DNA from: an uncultured Saprospiraceae bacterium
GTDB lineage: Bacteria > Bacteroidota > Bacteroidia > Chitinophagales > Saprospiraceae
Assembly: GCA_937929885.1 (NCBI GenBank)
Contig: CALFUQ010000404.1
Location: forward strand, 1-37,441
Direction of reading: 5' to 3'
DNA length: 37,441 nt
Part shown: positions 30,406 through 37,441 of the stretch, piece by piece
Position numbering within the stretch: the stretch's first letter is position 1
Layout of the letters: every line of letters begins with the position of its first letter
Translations under genes and position numbers: made by a program
Notes under the pieces: model-generated
Seen by the model: the letters and a program-made list of their open reading frames with translations, nothing else
Told to the model about the DNA's origin: nothing
Databases searched by the model: none

Positions 30406-30413
30406 TAAAGATA
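30406..30413 (-). promoter_or_regulatory. Candidate -7 element of the leu operon
   Basis: TATCTTTA on the minus strand matches TAnnTTTG except the last base and is 34 nt before the leuA ATG. The -33 region shows only TTTT at the proper spacing. No leader peptide or terminator follows it. Confidence 0.3.
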
Positions 30414-30525
30414 TTTGACAAGCATATTATCTGAAAACCCTTTATTTTTAGTAATACAAAGCCTGGAGTGGTTTAATGTTACCTAAACAATTGATTATCA
30501 GTTTTTTATAATATTTTATTCTACA

Positions 30526-32085
30526 ATGCCTAAGCAATCTACCGAGTACTTAATACAATTAGTCAGCAACTTAACATCTGCGGAAAAGCGGAATTTCAGG
30601 CTATTTGTAAATAGGAATAATGCTAAGAATGATAAGCTGTTTGTGCAGTTATTTGATGTAATCGATAAGAATAAGAAGCATGATGATGCTACCATACTTG
30701 CTAAAATACCTGATCTCAAACCTGTCCAATTATCAAATGTAAAGGCCAATCTCTACAAACAGCTACTCTCCAGCCTAAGGCATATCGAGCGGAATAATCA
30801 AATAGATATAGCAGTTAGAGAAAACTTAGATTACTCCAAAATCTTGTACTCTAAGGGTCTATACAAAGCTAGTCTTGCCCTATTAGACAAAACAAAAAAA
30901 CAAGCAAAACAAAATGGACTTCACTCAGCAGCATTGGTAGCACTAGAATTTGAAAAATACATAGAGTCACAATATGTAACTGGCAGTATGTACCCCAAAG
31001 CAAAACAGATCACTGATGAAACTGATGAGTTAATCAACAAGCTTGATCTGACCAATGACCTATCTAATCTTTCGATATCAATGTACGCTTTGTACTTGCA
31101 ATATGGCCATGTGAAGCGAGGAGAGAATTATGATAAAGTAACTAGCTACTTCAAAGATAATATGCCATCTGTCGAAGTTTACAATCTAGATTTTTACCAA
31201 AAACTATATTTATACCAATCCTATGTCTGGTACAACTTTATGATTCAAGATTTCCCGAGTAACTATAGGTATGCTCAGAAGTGGGTAGATCTTTTTAGAA
31301 AGTATCCAGAAAAGATTAGTACTGACACCGCCTTGTACATAAAAGGTCTCCACAATGTTTTATCTGCGTTGTTTATGTCTGGCAGGTATGATAAGTTCAC
31401 TCAAAATTTTGAGCTACTTAATAATTTTAGCTCAGATTTAAATAGGTCAATGACCAAAAACGAAGAAGGTCAACTGACACTTTATCAATCTATACATGCA
31501 ATACATTTGATTTTCCTTACAGGCTTATATGATGAAGGAGCATTAAATATGCCGCAGATAGAAAAGCTAATCGAGCAAAATAAATATGAATGGGATCTGC
31601 ACAAGATCATGGTGATCAGATATAAAATCGCATGCATTTATTTTGGAGCTAATAAATTGGACAAGGCACTTAACCTTCTTAACAAGATTATCTCTCACAA
31701 CTATACAGAGATCAGAGAAGACATCCAATGCTATTCCCGAATACTGAGTCTTGTGAGTCATTTTGACTTAGGTAATGAGTTCTTAGTAAGTTATCAAGTG
31801 AAGTCCGTCTACAGGTTTTTGCTTAAGACACACCAACAACAAGAGGTGCTTAAAGAGGTATTCAAATTCTTGAGAAAGACGCCAAACATTCTTCCATCAG
31901 AGATCAATGGAGAATTTAAAAAACTAAGAGATAGACTACTTAAACTACAAGGTGATCCTTTTGAGAGAAGACCATTTTTATATTTTGATATAATCTCTTG
32001 GTTAGAATCTAAGATCAATAATAGTCGAATCCAGACTGAGATCCAGAATAAAATCCAACTTAAAGCTGCTTCGCTGGCAAGATAA
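30526..32085 (+). CDS. Uncharacterised alpha-helical (TPR-like) protein
   Basis: 519 residues, no signal peptide and no transmembrane segment, so probably cytosolic. The sequence is almost wholly helical, with repeated units of paired amphipathic helices, such as SKILYSKGLYKASLALLDKT and RYKIACIYFGANKLDKALNL. These have the spacing and small/aromatic pattern of tetratricopeptide-like repeats, though no canonical TPR is clear. The N-terminus (SAEKRNFRLFVNRNNAKNDK) is basic. I do not recognise a named family. It is divergent from leuA with a 154-bp shared promoter region, but nothing in the sequence ties it to leucine synthesis. A protein-protein scaffold role is a guess. Confidence 0.7.
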   Translation: MPKQSTEYLIQLVSNLTSAEKRNFRLFVNRNNAKNDKLFVQLFDVIDKNKKHDDATILAKIPDLKPVQLSNVKANLYKQLLSSLRHIERNNQIDIAVRENLDYSKILYSKGLYKASLALLDKTKKQAKQNGLHSAALVALEFEKYIESQYVTGSMYPKAKQITDETDELINKLDLTNDLSNLSISMYALYLQYGHVKRGENYDKVTSYFKDNMPSVEVYNLDFYQKLYLYQSYVWYNFMIQDFPSNYRYAQKWVDLFRKYPEKISTDTALYIKGLHNVLSALFMSGRYDKFTQNFELLNNFSSDLNRSMTKNEEGQLTLYQSIHAIHLIFLTGLYDEGALNMPQIEKLIEQNKYEWDLHKIMVIRYKIACIYFGANKLDKALNLLNKIISHNYTEIREDIQCYSRILSLVSHFDLGNEFLVSYQVKSVYRFLLKTHQQQEVLKEVFKFLRKTPNILPSEINGEFKKLRDRLLKLQGDPFERRPFLYFDIISWLESKINNSRIQTEIQNKIQLKAASLAR

Positions 32086-32086
32086 A

Positions 32087-32260
32087 ATTGAAATCAATCA
32101 TGGAAGAGGGACAGATGGATTTGTAGATGCTACAGATACTCTAAACGTTAAGGTCGGTTTGGTCCAAAGAGGCTACTCTGCAAATGACATCAAAAAAATA
32201 TGGGGTGACAATTTCCTAAGAGTATTCAAGGAAGTAGAACGTTTGGCTTCACAAAAATGA
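32087..32260 (+). pseudogene. Remnant of an M19 (membrane/renal-type) dipeptidase gene
   Basis: Between the helical-protein gene and the aromatic leader, one frame with no start codon encodes about 57 residues ending TGA 32258-32260. It contains GLVQRGYSANDIKKIWGDNF and LRVFKEVE, matching the C-terminal block of M19 dipeptidases (L-x-x-R-G-Y-S-x-x-D-I-x-K-I-x-G-x-N-F-L-R-V). The rest of that ~350-450-residue enzyme, including its metal ligands, is absent: the sequence just upstream belongs to the preceding gene in another frame. So it is a 3' stub left by a deletion or rearrangement. ATG 32100 is in another frame, so this is unlikely to be an active small gene. Confidence 0.72.
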
Positions 32261-32288
32261 GATTAATTCGTCGACAATAAAGAGATGA

Positions 32289-32320
32289 TTTGATATTTTG
32301 AATTATTGGCCTTAGTTTTA
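32289..32320 (+). promoter_or_regulatory. Promoter of the aromatic (phe/tyr) operon
   Basis: TTTG at 32289-32292, a 20-nt spacer, and TAGTTTTA at 32313-32320 fit the Bacteroidota promoter (TTTG / TAnnTTTG, last base different). Transcription would start near 32325, only a few bases before the leader ATG at 32329. Confidence 0.6.
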
Positions 32321-32328
32321 CGGTGATA

Positions 32329-32394
32329 ATGATAAACAAGACTTTTAGCACATATTTTAGTTTCTTTTACTTTTTTACCAAAAAGAAGGACTAG
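32329..32394 (+). CDS. Phe/Tyr leader peptide (aromatic operon attenuator)
   Basis: A 21-codon frame (ATG 32329, TAG 32392-32394) encodes MINKTFSTYFSFFYFF followed by TKKKD. It has six Phe and two Tyr, concentrated in residues 6-16. It lies between a good promoter and a strong terminator, ahead of genes for Phe and Tyr synthesis, and resembles E. coli PheL in concept. A ribosome stalled at the Phe/Tyr codons (32344-32376) would leave AGGACTAGGACT (32387-32398) free to pair with the terminator's 5' arm. A ribosome reaching the stop codon would cover that segment and let the terminator form. Having both Phe and Tyr codons suits an operon serving both amino acids. Confidence 0.85.
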   Translation: MINKTFSTYFSFFYFFTKKKD

Positions 32395-32398
32395 GACT
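32387..32398 (+). promoter_or_regulatory. Antiterminator segment (tandem AGGACT) of the aromatic attenuator
   Basis: Two adjacent AGGACT copies overlap the end of the leader frame. Each is exactly complementary to AGTCCT at 32428-32433 in the terminator's 5' arm. TAGTTT at 32358-32363 in the leader can pair with GGACTA using two G-U pairs, offering a competing upstream hairpin. Pairings were found by eye. Confidence 0.6.
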
Positions 32399-32423
32399 AT
32401 ATAGTAGCTAAAATCAAAAATAT

Positions 32424-32455
32424 AAGGAGTCCTGCAGTGTAGGACTCCTTTTTTT
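32424..32455 (+). terminator. Attenuator terminator before pheA
   Basis: A perfect 10-bp stem, AAGGAGTCCT (32424-32433) with AGGACTCCTT (32441-32450), loop of 7, followed by TTTTT, then G and TTTT. It lies 22 bp before the pheA start and inside the operon leader, so it would block the operon unless prevented from forming. Confidence 0.9.
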
Positions 32456-32477
32456 GTTTTAGGAATTGATCTAATAA

Positions 32478-33329
32478 GTGGATAAAACAATTGCAATACA
32501 AGGATATCGGGGATGCTTTCACCAAGAAGCAGCTGCTAAGTATTTTAATAGTACCGATCTATCTGTATTAGAATGTGATACATTCAACAAGCTTGGGGAA
32601 GCAATCAGCGATGAAGTGGCACCTATAGGAATCATGGCAATAGAGAATTCAATTGCGGGTAGTATAATTCAAAACTATAGGATTCTTAGAGAGAATGACT
32701 TTACAATTGTAGGTGAAGTATTCCTAAGGATAGTACATAATCTAATGGCATTACCAGGTGAAAATATTCAATCACTTAAGGAAGCTAGTTCTCACCCAAT
32801 GGCCATAAATCAGTGTTTGCACTTTTTTAAACAACATCCGCATATTAAACTTGTAGAATCAAATGATACTGCCCTAAGTGCCAAACTGGTCAGTGAAAAT
32901 GGATTAGAAGGTTATGGCGCGATTGCAAGTAAAACGGCTGCAAAATTGTATGGTTTAGAGATTTTAAATGAAGGTATAGAAACTTCGAAGATCAATTACA
33001 CACGATTTTTTATCATTCAAAAAAATGAGTGTGTTATTAATCATGATGAAGTAAATAAAGCTTCCATTTATTTGCGGGTATTAGACAAACCAGGATGTCT
33101 ACTTAAAGTCTTGAAGATAATCGAAGATCAAAACACCAATATCAGTAAACTACAATCATATCCTGTATTGGGCAAAGTGAGCGAATACTTCTTTCATTTA
33201 GACCTTGAGTTTACTCACTACTTACAGTATAGAAACATCATGGATAAACTTCAGGATGTAACAATGGAATTAAAAGAATTAGGCTCTTACAAAAAAGCGA
33301 AAGTATATGATAATCAGCCCGTCGGATAG
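32478..33329 (+). CDS. pheA: Prephenate dehydratase (monofunctional)
   Basis: 283-residue cytosolic enzyme that converts prephenate to phenylpyruvate. The PDT domain (about 1-180) shows IQGYRGCFHQEAAAKYF, GIMAIENSIAGSI, and the catalytic TRF motif in KINYTRFFII. The ACT domain (about 192-275) shows VLDKPGCLLKVLKIIEDQNTNIS, where Phe normally binds; its ESRP motif is not conserved (KLQSYPVLG). There is no chorismate mutase domain, which is fused to DAHP synthase at the end of the operon. The start is GTG at 32478: an in-frame TAA lies just before it and the next Met is deep inside the domain. The end overlaps the aminotransferase gene by 23 bp. Confidence 0.95.
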   Translation: MDKTIAIQGYRGCFHQEAAAKYFNSTDLSVLECDTFNKLGEAISDEVAPIGIMAIENSIAGSIIQNYRILRENDFTIVGEVFLRIVHNLMALPGENIQSLKEASSHPMAINQCLHFFKQHPHIKLVESNDTALSAKLVSENGLEGYGAIASKTAAKLYGLEILNEGIETSKINYTRFFIIQKNECVINHDEVNKASIYLRVLDKPGCLLKVLKIIEDQNTNISKLQSYPVLGKVSEYFFHLDLEFTHYLQYRNIMDKLQDVTMELKELGSYKKAKVYDNQPVG

Positions 33330-34488
33330 AATAGGAAAAGTAAAGACATATTACTTCGCTACCAAGCTTGCTCAGATCGCTAAGATGAATAAGGAAGGTA
33401 CGCCTATAATTAATCTTGGAATAGGAAGTCCAGATCAACTGCCTCCTTCTGCTGTCATCGACAGGCTCAATGATGCAAGTAAAGGGTCTGATGTAAACAA
33501 GTATCAATCTTATACAGGTATTCCTCAGCTTAAAGAAGCATTTGCAAATTGGTACCTAAGACATTTTACAGTCGAGGTAGATCCCACCAAAGAAGTGCTT
33601 CCGCTCATCGGATCTAAAGAAGGCATTATGCACATCGCCATGTCATTTCTTAATCCTGGTGACAAAGTTCTTGTTCCTAATCCAGGTTACCCAGCATATA
33701 GGATGACTACACTTTTAGCTGGAGCTGAACCATTACCTTTTGACCTTAAGGAAGATAATGATTGGCAACCAGATTTTGAAGCGATAGAAAAAGAAGACCT
33801 GAGCAAAGTAAAGATTATGTGGGTCAACTACCCTAACATGCCAACAGGAGCAAAGGGATCAAAAGAACTTTTCAAAAAGCTTATTGCATTCGGAAAGAAG
33901 CATAGCATCTTAATTTGTCATGACAATCCTTATGGATTTATTCTGAATGACAAGCCAATGAGTATTATGGAATTTCCAGGTGCTAAAGATGTTGCACTTG
34001 AATTAAACTCTTTAAGTAAATGTTATAACATGTCTGGATGGAGAGTCGGTGTGATGGTAGCAAACCAAGATATAATCCAGTCTGTGCTTAAGTTTAAAAG
34101 TAACATGGACTCGGGCATGTATAAGCCGTTACAGATCGCTGCTACGGAAGCGTTAAGTCAGGATCAAGCTTGGTTTGACAGTTTGAATGCAGAATACCAA
34201 AAGAGAAGAGAAGTAGTTTGGCAGATCATGGATATCCTCCAATGTCAATATGATAAAGACAGAGCGGGGCTATTCGTTTGGGGTAAAGTACCAAGCGATG
34301 TATCAGATACAGAAACTTGGGTGGAAAAGATCTTACAAAAAACTAGGGTGTTTATTACGCCAGGATTCATTTTTGGCACTAATGGTGCACAGTATATAAG
34401 AATATCTCTTTGTACGGATGTAGCAACATTCCAAAAAGCATTGAGCAAAATCGAAAAATATATAATCCTTGAAAAATCAATAGCATGA
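33307..34488 (+). CDS. Class I/II PLP aminotransferase of the aromatic operon
   Basis: 393-residue fold-type I aminotransferase. Motifs: NLGIGSPDQLPP, YQSYTGIPQLKEAFANWY, NPGYPAY, WVNYPNMPTGA (PLP-contacting Asn), CHDNPYGF (Asp, Tyr), the PLP lysine in LNSLSKCYNMSGWRVG, and the substrate-carboxylate Arg in YIRISLC. Within a pheA-tyrA operon it most likely transaminates phenylpyruvate and hydroxyphenylpyruvate, or prephenate to arogenate; the sequence alone does not tell which. LL-diaminopimelate aminotransferases are close relatives and an alternative. It overlaps pheA by 23 bp and tyrA by 4 bp (ATGA). Confidence 0.88.
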   Translation: MIISPSDRIGKVKTYYFATKLAQIAKMNKEGTPIINLGIGSPDQLPPSAVIDRLNDASKGSDVNKYQSYTGIPQLKEAFANWYLRHFTVEVDPTKEVLPLIGSKEGIMHIAMSFLNPGDKVLVPNPGYPAYRMTTLLAGAEPLPFDLKEDNDWQPDFEAIEKEDLSKVKIMWVNYPNMPTGAKGSKELFKKLIAFGKKHSILICHDNPYGFILNDKPMSIMEFPGAKDVALELNSLSKCYNMSGWRVGVMVANQDIIQSVLKFKSNMDSGMYKPLQIAATEALSQDQAWFDSLNAEYQKRREVVWQIMDILQCQYDKDRAGLFVWGKVPSDVSDTETWVEKILQKTRVFITPGFIFGTNGAQYIRISLCTDVATFQKALSKIEKYIILEKSIA

Positions 34489-35351
34489 AAATCTGTGTAG
34501 TAGGCTTAGGTTTGATAGGTGGGTCAATGGCAATTGATCTTAAAGTAAAGGGGCATCATATAATTGGTGTGGATAAGAGTCCTTCTCATATTGAGAAAGC
34601 ATTGGAACTAGGTTTGGTAGATGAGGTGCATGACCTAAATAATGCACTAGAGGAGGCTGAAGTTGTGATCATTGCTGTACCAGTTGATGCAATAGAAAAA
34701 GTTTTAGTGAACGTACTGGATCAAATGAATCCGAAAGCAATAGCAATAGATGTAGGGTCTACCAAACAAGAAATATGTGAAAGTGTAAAGACACACAATA
34801 AGCGAGGTAGATTTGTAGCTGCGCATCCTCTTGCAGGTACTGAGTTCTCTGGACCTACTGCCGCGATTCCAAACCTGTTTAGCGGTAAGAAAAATATCAT
34901 CTGTGAAGAAGAGCGCATTGATGAAGATGCTCTGGATACTGCCTTACAGGTCTTCTCAGAAATAGGGATGACGAATATATTTATGAATCCAGATAACCAT
35001 GATATGCACGTTGCATATGTTTCTCACCTTTCTCACGTAAGTGCATTCACACTCGGTTTGACAGTACTAGATATAGAGAAAGACGAGAAGCAGATATTTA
35101 ATTTAGCAAGTACAGGATTTGAATCTACCGTCCGTCTTGCTAAAAGTTCTCCTAACACTTGGGCATCTATTTTTAATAAAAACTCAAATCATCTGGCGAA
35201 AGCGTTAGATAACTATATATCAAAACTCCAAGAATTTAAATCAGCCATCGAAAATCAGGATTCTGAAAAAATGAAAGCCCTGATGGATGATGCTAATGAT
35301 ATCAAAAGAGTATTAAAAGGAATAAAATTGAACGTTGTTAAATTAAGCTAA
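34485..35351 (+). CDS. tyrA: Prephenate (or arogenate) dehydrogenase
   Basis: 288-residue NAD(P)-dependent oxidative decarboxylase of tyrosine synthesis. The N-terminal Rossmann fold has VVGLGLIGGSMAIDLK, with the acidic VDKSP after beta-2 favouring NAD. VVIIAVPVDAIEKVL, DVGSTKQEI, AAHPLAGTEFSGP (substrate site) and HMHVAYVSHLSHVSAF-type histidine residues (HDMHVAYVSHLSHV) follow; the helical dimerisation domain completes the chain. No ACT or chorismate mutase domain. The start overlaps the aminotransferase stop (ATGA), and the next gene starts 2 bp after its stop. Confidence 0.94.
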   Translation: MKICVVGLGLIGGSMAIDLKVKGHHIIGVDKSPSHIEKALELGLVDEVHDLNNALEEAEVVIIAVPVDAIEKVLVNVLDQMNPKAIAIDVGSTKQEICESVKTHNKRGRFVAAHPLAGTEFSGPTAAIPNLFSGKKNIICEEERIDEDALDTALQVFSEIGMTNIFMNPDNHDMHVAYVSHLSHVSAFTLGLTVLDIEKDEKQIFNLASTGFESTVRLAKSSPNTWASIFNKNSNHLAKALDNYISKLQEFKSAIENQDSEKMKALMDDANDIKRVLKGIKLNVVKLS

Positions 35352-35353
35352 AT

Positions 35354-36445
35354 ATGTCAACTGAAACATTAACTCAAAAATCAAAAACTAACTGGTTCCG
35401 AAAGACTGATGTACCTGTCGTGATCTCAGGACCATGCTCTGTAGAAACAGAGGAACAAGTATTAGAAACTTGTAAAAGACTTAAAGCTACTGGTAAGGTA
35501 GATATCTTAAGAGGAGGAATCTGGAAACCAAGAACCAGGCCTGGCACTTTCGAAGGTATCGGGATTAAAGGGTTGCCATGGATGAAAAGAGTCAAAGAAG
35601 AAACTGGTCTACCTATCACTGTAGAAGTTGCTAAAGCTGCACACGTAGATGCTTGTTTAGCATTTGGTGTTGATATCCTTTGGATAGGTGCTAGGACTAC
35701 AGTTAATCCATTTGCGGTACAAGAGATTGCTGATGCGGTAAGAGGAGTGGACATTCCTATCCTAGTTAAGAATCCTATAAATCCTGATCTAGCATTATGG
35801 ATGGGAGGCATGGAAAGGTTTAGAGCGGTAGGTGTGGAAAAACTTGGCGCAATTCACAGAGGGTTCTCTCATATCGGTGAGAAGTTTTACAGGAATAGAC
35901 CTGAGTGGCAAATTGCTATCGAATTCATGAGGCAAAATCCCGACACCCCATTAATCGGAGACCCAAGCCATATCTGCGGCAGAAGAGATATACTTAAGGA
36001 TGTATCTCAAAAGGCAATTGATTTAGGATTTGATGGACTAATGGTTGAATCTCATATCGATCCTGATAATGCATGGAGTGATGCTAAGCAACAAATTACT
36101 CCAGAGGTATTAGGTGATATGATCACTTCGCTCAAGGCAAGACAAACAAAAGAAAATGATGAAGGCGCACAAGGCTCACTTGATTACTTAAGACAAGAGA
36201 TAAATACGATCGATGATGACATCCTAAATCTATTCGCATCTCGAATGGGAATCGCTAGAAAAATCGGTGAGTATAAAAAAGCTAATAACATGACCATCCT
36301 ACAACAAAAGAGATGGAATGAAATAATAGAGAAAGTACAGGCTAAAGGAGTAGAAAAGGGATTAAGCAAAGAGTTTATATCTAAGTATATCAAAGCGGTG
36401 CATGATGAGAGTATCAATCAGCAGGAAGAAATAATGAAGGGGTAG
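35354..36445 (+). CDS. Bifunctional DAHP synthase / chorismate mutase (AroQ)
   Basis: 363 residues. The N-terminal ~270 are a type I-beta (KDO8P-synthase-like) 3-deoxy-7-phosphoheptulonate synthase, the entry step of the shikimate pathway. Motifs: VISGPCSVET (metal Cys), RGGIWKPRTRPGTFEG, WIGARTTVNPFAVQ, LVKNPINPD, the His in IGDPSHICGRRD, and the Glu in LMVESHIDPDNA. Residues about 278-360 are a helical AroQ chorismate mutase (LRQEINTIDDDILNLFASRM, ARKIGEYKK, HDESINQQ). So first and branch-point activities are in one chain, with Phe/Tyr control probably arising from the mutase domain as in related fusions (inference). Last gene of the operon, 2 bp after tyrA, followed by a terminator. Confidence 0.96.
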   Translation: MSTETLTQKSKTNWFRKTDVPVVISGPCSVETEEQVLETCKRLKATGKVDILRGGIWKPRTRPGTFEGIGIKGLPWMKRVKEETGLPITVEVAKAAHVDACLAFGVDILWIGARTTVNPFAVQEIADAVRGVDIPILVKNPINPDLALWMGGMERFRAVGVEKLGAIHRGFSHIGEKFYRNRPEWQIAIEFMRQNPDTPLIGDPSHICGRRDILKDVSQKAIDLGFDGLMVESHIDPDNAWSDAKQQITPEVLGDMITSLKARQTKENDEGAQGSLDYLRQEINTIDDDILNLFASRMGIARKIGEYKKANNMTILQQKRWNEIIEKVQAKGVEKGLSKEFISKYIKAVHDESINQQEEIMKG

Positions 36446-36465
36446 ATATAGAAATAAACAATTAC

Positions 36466-36500
36466 AAAGGCGTGTCAATTGATTTTGATGCGCCTTTTTT
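36466..36500 (+). terminator. Rho-independent terminator of the aromatic operon
   Basis: AAAGGCG (36466-36472) pairs with CGCCTTT (36491-36497), and the stem extends inward to 13 bp with two G-U pairs, loop of about 6, then TTT. It starts 21 bp after the stop of the DAHP synthase/chorismate mutase gene. Confidence 0.9.
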
Positions 36501-36541
36501 GTTAATTCTAAAAACATCCTAAAATTCTGATTCCATAAACC

Positions 36542-36549
36542 TATCTTCG
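36542..36549 (+). promoter_or_regulatory. Candidate -7 element of uvrA
   Basis: TATCTTCG followed by C matches TAnnTTTG with one change, as in the box before gyrB. It is 30 nt before the ATG. No TTTG is visible at the usual -33 distance. Confidence 0.4.
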
Positions 36550-36579
36550 CAAGTTTAGTTATATATGCAAAGGGACTAA

Positions 36580-37441
36580 ATGCCTAAAAAACCGATAACT
36601 CAGGACTACATAGAAGTCATAGGAGCACAAGAAAATAATCTACAGAATATCTCTGTCAAAATACCCCGTAACCAGCTAGTTGTTGTGACAGGGATAAGTG
36701 GCAGTGGGAAGTCATCACTTGCATTCGATACAATCTATGCGGAAGGACAACGCCGATATATGGAGACCTTTTCTGCATACGCTAGGCAATTCTTAGGGAA
36801 GATGGATAGACCTGAGGTCGAAAAAATAGAAGGTCTAAGTCCAGTGATCTCAATCGAACAAAAAACTACTGGTTGGAACCCTCGATCTACTGTAGGTACT
36901 ACTACAGAGATTTATGACTTCCTGAGACTACTATATGCAAGGATAGGAGAAGCATACTCCCATGTAACAGGTAAGCGAATGGTGAAATACTCTGAAGAGA
37001 AAATCATCAAGCAAATCCTCAAAGACTTTAATGGTAAAAAGATCATCATCCTATCTCCGATGATCCGAGCTCGCAAAGGACACTATAGAGAACTTTTAGA
37101 CCAAACAAGAAAGAAGGGTTATACCAAAGTTAGAGTCGATGGAAAGATTGTGGATCTGGTTCCTGGATTACAACTAGACAGATATAAAGTACACGATATA
37201 GAAATCGTAGTAGACCGACTTAAAATCGAAAAAGGTAAGCGAGAAAGACTGGCAGCTTCAATGGAGATTGCTATGAAGCTGAGCAATGATTTTATCATGG
37301 TGCAGAATGCAGATACTGATGAGATCTATCCATTCAGCAAAAAGTTGATGTGTGCAGATAGTGGAATCTCTTATGAAGAGCCTTCACCTAATTCCTTCTC
37401 ATTTAATTCTCCTTACGGGACTTGTAAAACTTGTAAAGGAC
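36580..37441 (+). CDS. uvrA: Excinuclease ABC subunit A (3' partial)
   Basis: The first 287 codons of UvrA, the damage-recognition ATPase of nucleotide excision repair; the gene runs off the window end. From ATG 36580 the visible motifs are [20 protein letters not shown], Walker A ([22 protein letters not shown] without its last residue), [30 protein letters not shown], and [22 protein letters not shown]. The UvrB-binding and insertion regions follow, then [16 protein letters not shown] at the very end, near the family's C-x-x-C zinc-binding region. It is a separate unit behind the aromatic operon's terminator. Confidence 0.97.
   Translation, partial: MPKKPITQDYIEVIGAQENNLQNISVKIPRNQLVVVTGISGSGKSSLAFDTIYAEGQRRYMETFSAYARQFLGKMDRPEVEKIEGLSPVISIEQKTTGWNPRSTVGTTTEIYDFLRLLYARIGEAYSHVTGKRMVKYSEEKIIKQILKDFNGKKIIILSPMIRARKGHYRELLDQTRKKGYTKVRVDGKIVDLVPGLQLDRYKVHDIEIVVDRLKIEKGKRERLAASMEIAMKLSNDFIMVQNADTDEIYPFSKKLMCADSGISYEEPSPNSFSFNSPYGTCKTCKG

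Noticed and set aside
30402-30422. Short minus-strand frame MLVKYL upstream of leuA as a possible leucine leader peptide
   Set aside because: It overlaps the candidate -7 box of leuA, has only six codons, and no terminator or alternative hairpin follows before leuA.
32100-32123. ATG-started mini-frame inside the dipeptidase remnant
   Set aside because: It is in a different frame from the dipeptidase similarity and stops after eight codons.

Overview
The window reads as an ordinary chromosomal stretch of a low-GC member of the Bacteroidota. Evidence for this is a TonB-dependent receptor with a carboxypeptidase-like regulatory domain, DUF4249, DUF6702 and DUF6089 family proteins, lipoproteins with acidic residues after the lipobox Cys, and -7 promoter boxes of the TAnnTTTG type. 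No Shine-Dalgarno sequence was evident at the starts examined. A more exact placement (Saprospiria-like is one guess) cannot be made from sequence reading alone. No transposase, integrase, CRISPR array, tRNA or rRNA was seen.

Layout. 1-435: the 3' end of a gene with a peptidase S74 (tail-fibre chaperone) C-terminus. 733-8504 (+): an outer-membrane cluster of one STN-containing TonB-dependent receptor, three paralogous DUF4249 lipoproteins and one secreted macroglobulin-like protein. 8516-10262 (-): DUF6702 protein, yidD, hemB. 10583-11305 (-): DUF6089 outer-membrane protein. 11506-14862 (-): ahcY and gyrB as separate units. 15074-17824 (+): tsaE, ald, then a two-FAS1-domain lipoprotein. 17881-30371 (-): a complete branched-chain amino-acid region transcribed leuA-leuC-leuD-(leuA/cimA paralog)-leuB, then ilvD-ilvB-ilvN-ilvC and ilvA. 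30526-32085 (+): an unrecognised helical protein, followed by the remnant of an M19 dipeptidase gene. 32329-36445 (+): an aromatic operon of prephenate dehydratase, aminotransferase, prephenate dehydrogenase and a DAHP synthase/chorismate mutase fusion. 36580-end (+): the start of uvrA.

The most interesting content is regulatory. Two short unannotated reading frames look like classical attenuator leader peptides. The first is a 21-codon frame at 32329-32394, with six Phe and two Tyr, just ahead of the Phe/Tyr operon. The second is a 14-codon frame on the minus strand at 24384-24340, with Leu, three Val, four Ile and two Thr, just ahead of ilvD. Each is followed by a perfect or wobble-only Rho-independent terminator, and by a sequence between leader and terminator that can pair with the terminator's 5' arm as an antiterminator. 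A third terminator-shaped hairpin abuts the ATG of ilvA. Together these suggest that this bacterium controls both amino-acid families by ribosome-mediated transcription attenuation, with leaders that start only a few bases after the predicted transcription start.

Metabolically, the region covers both routes to 2-oxobutyrate: threonine deamination by IlvA, and possibly citramalate formation by the LeuA paralog followed by LeuCD and LeuB. The common ilv pathway and leucine branch are complete apart from the final transaminase. The aromatic operon holds the entry step (DAHP synthase) and the Phe/Tyr exit branch, but not the middle shikimate steps.
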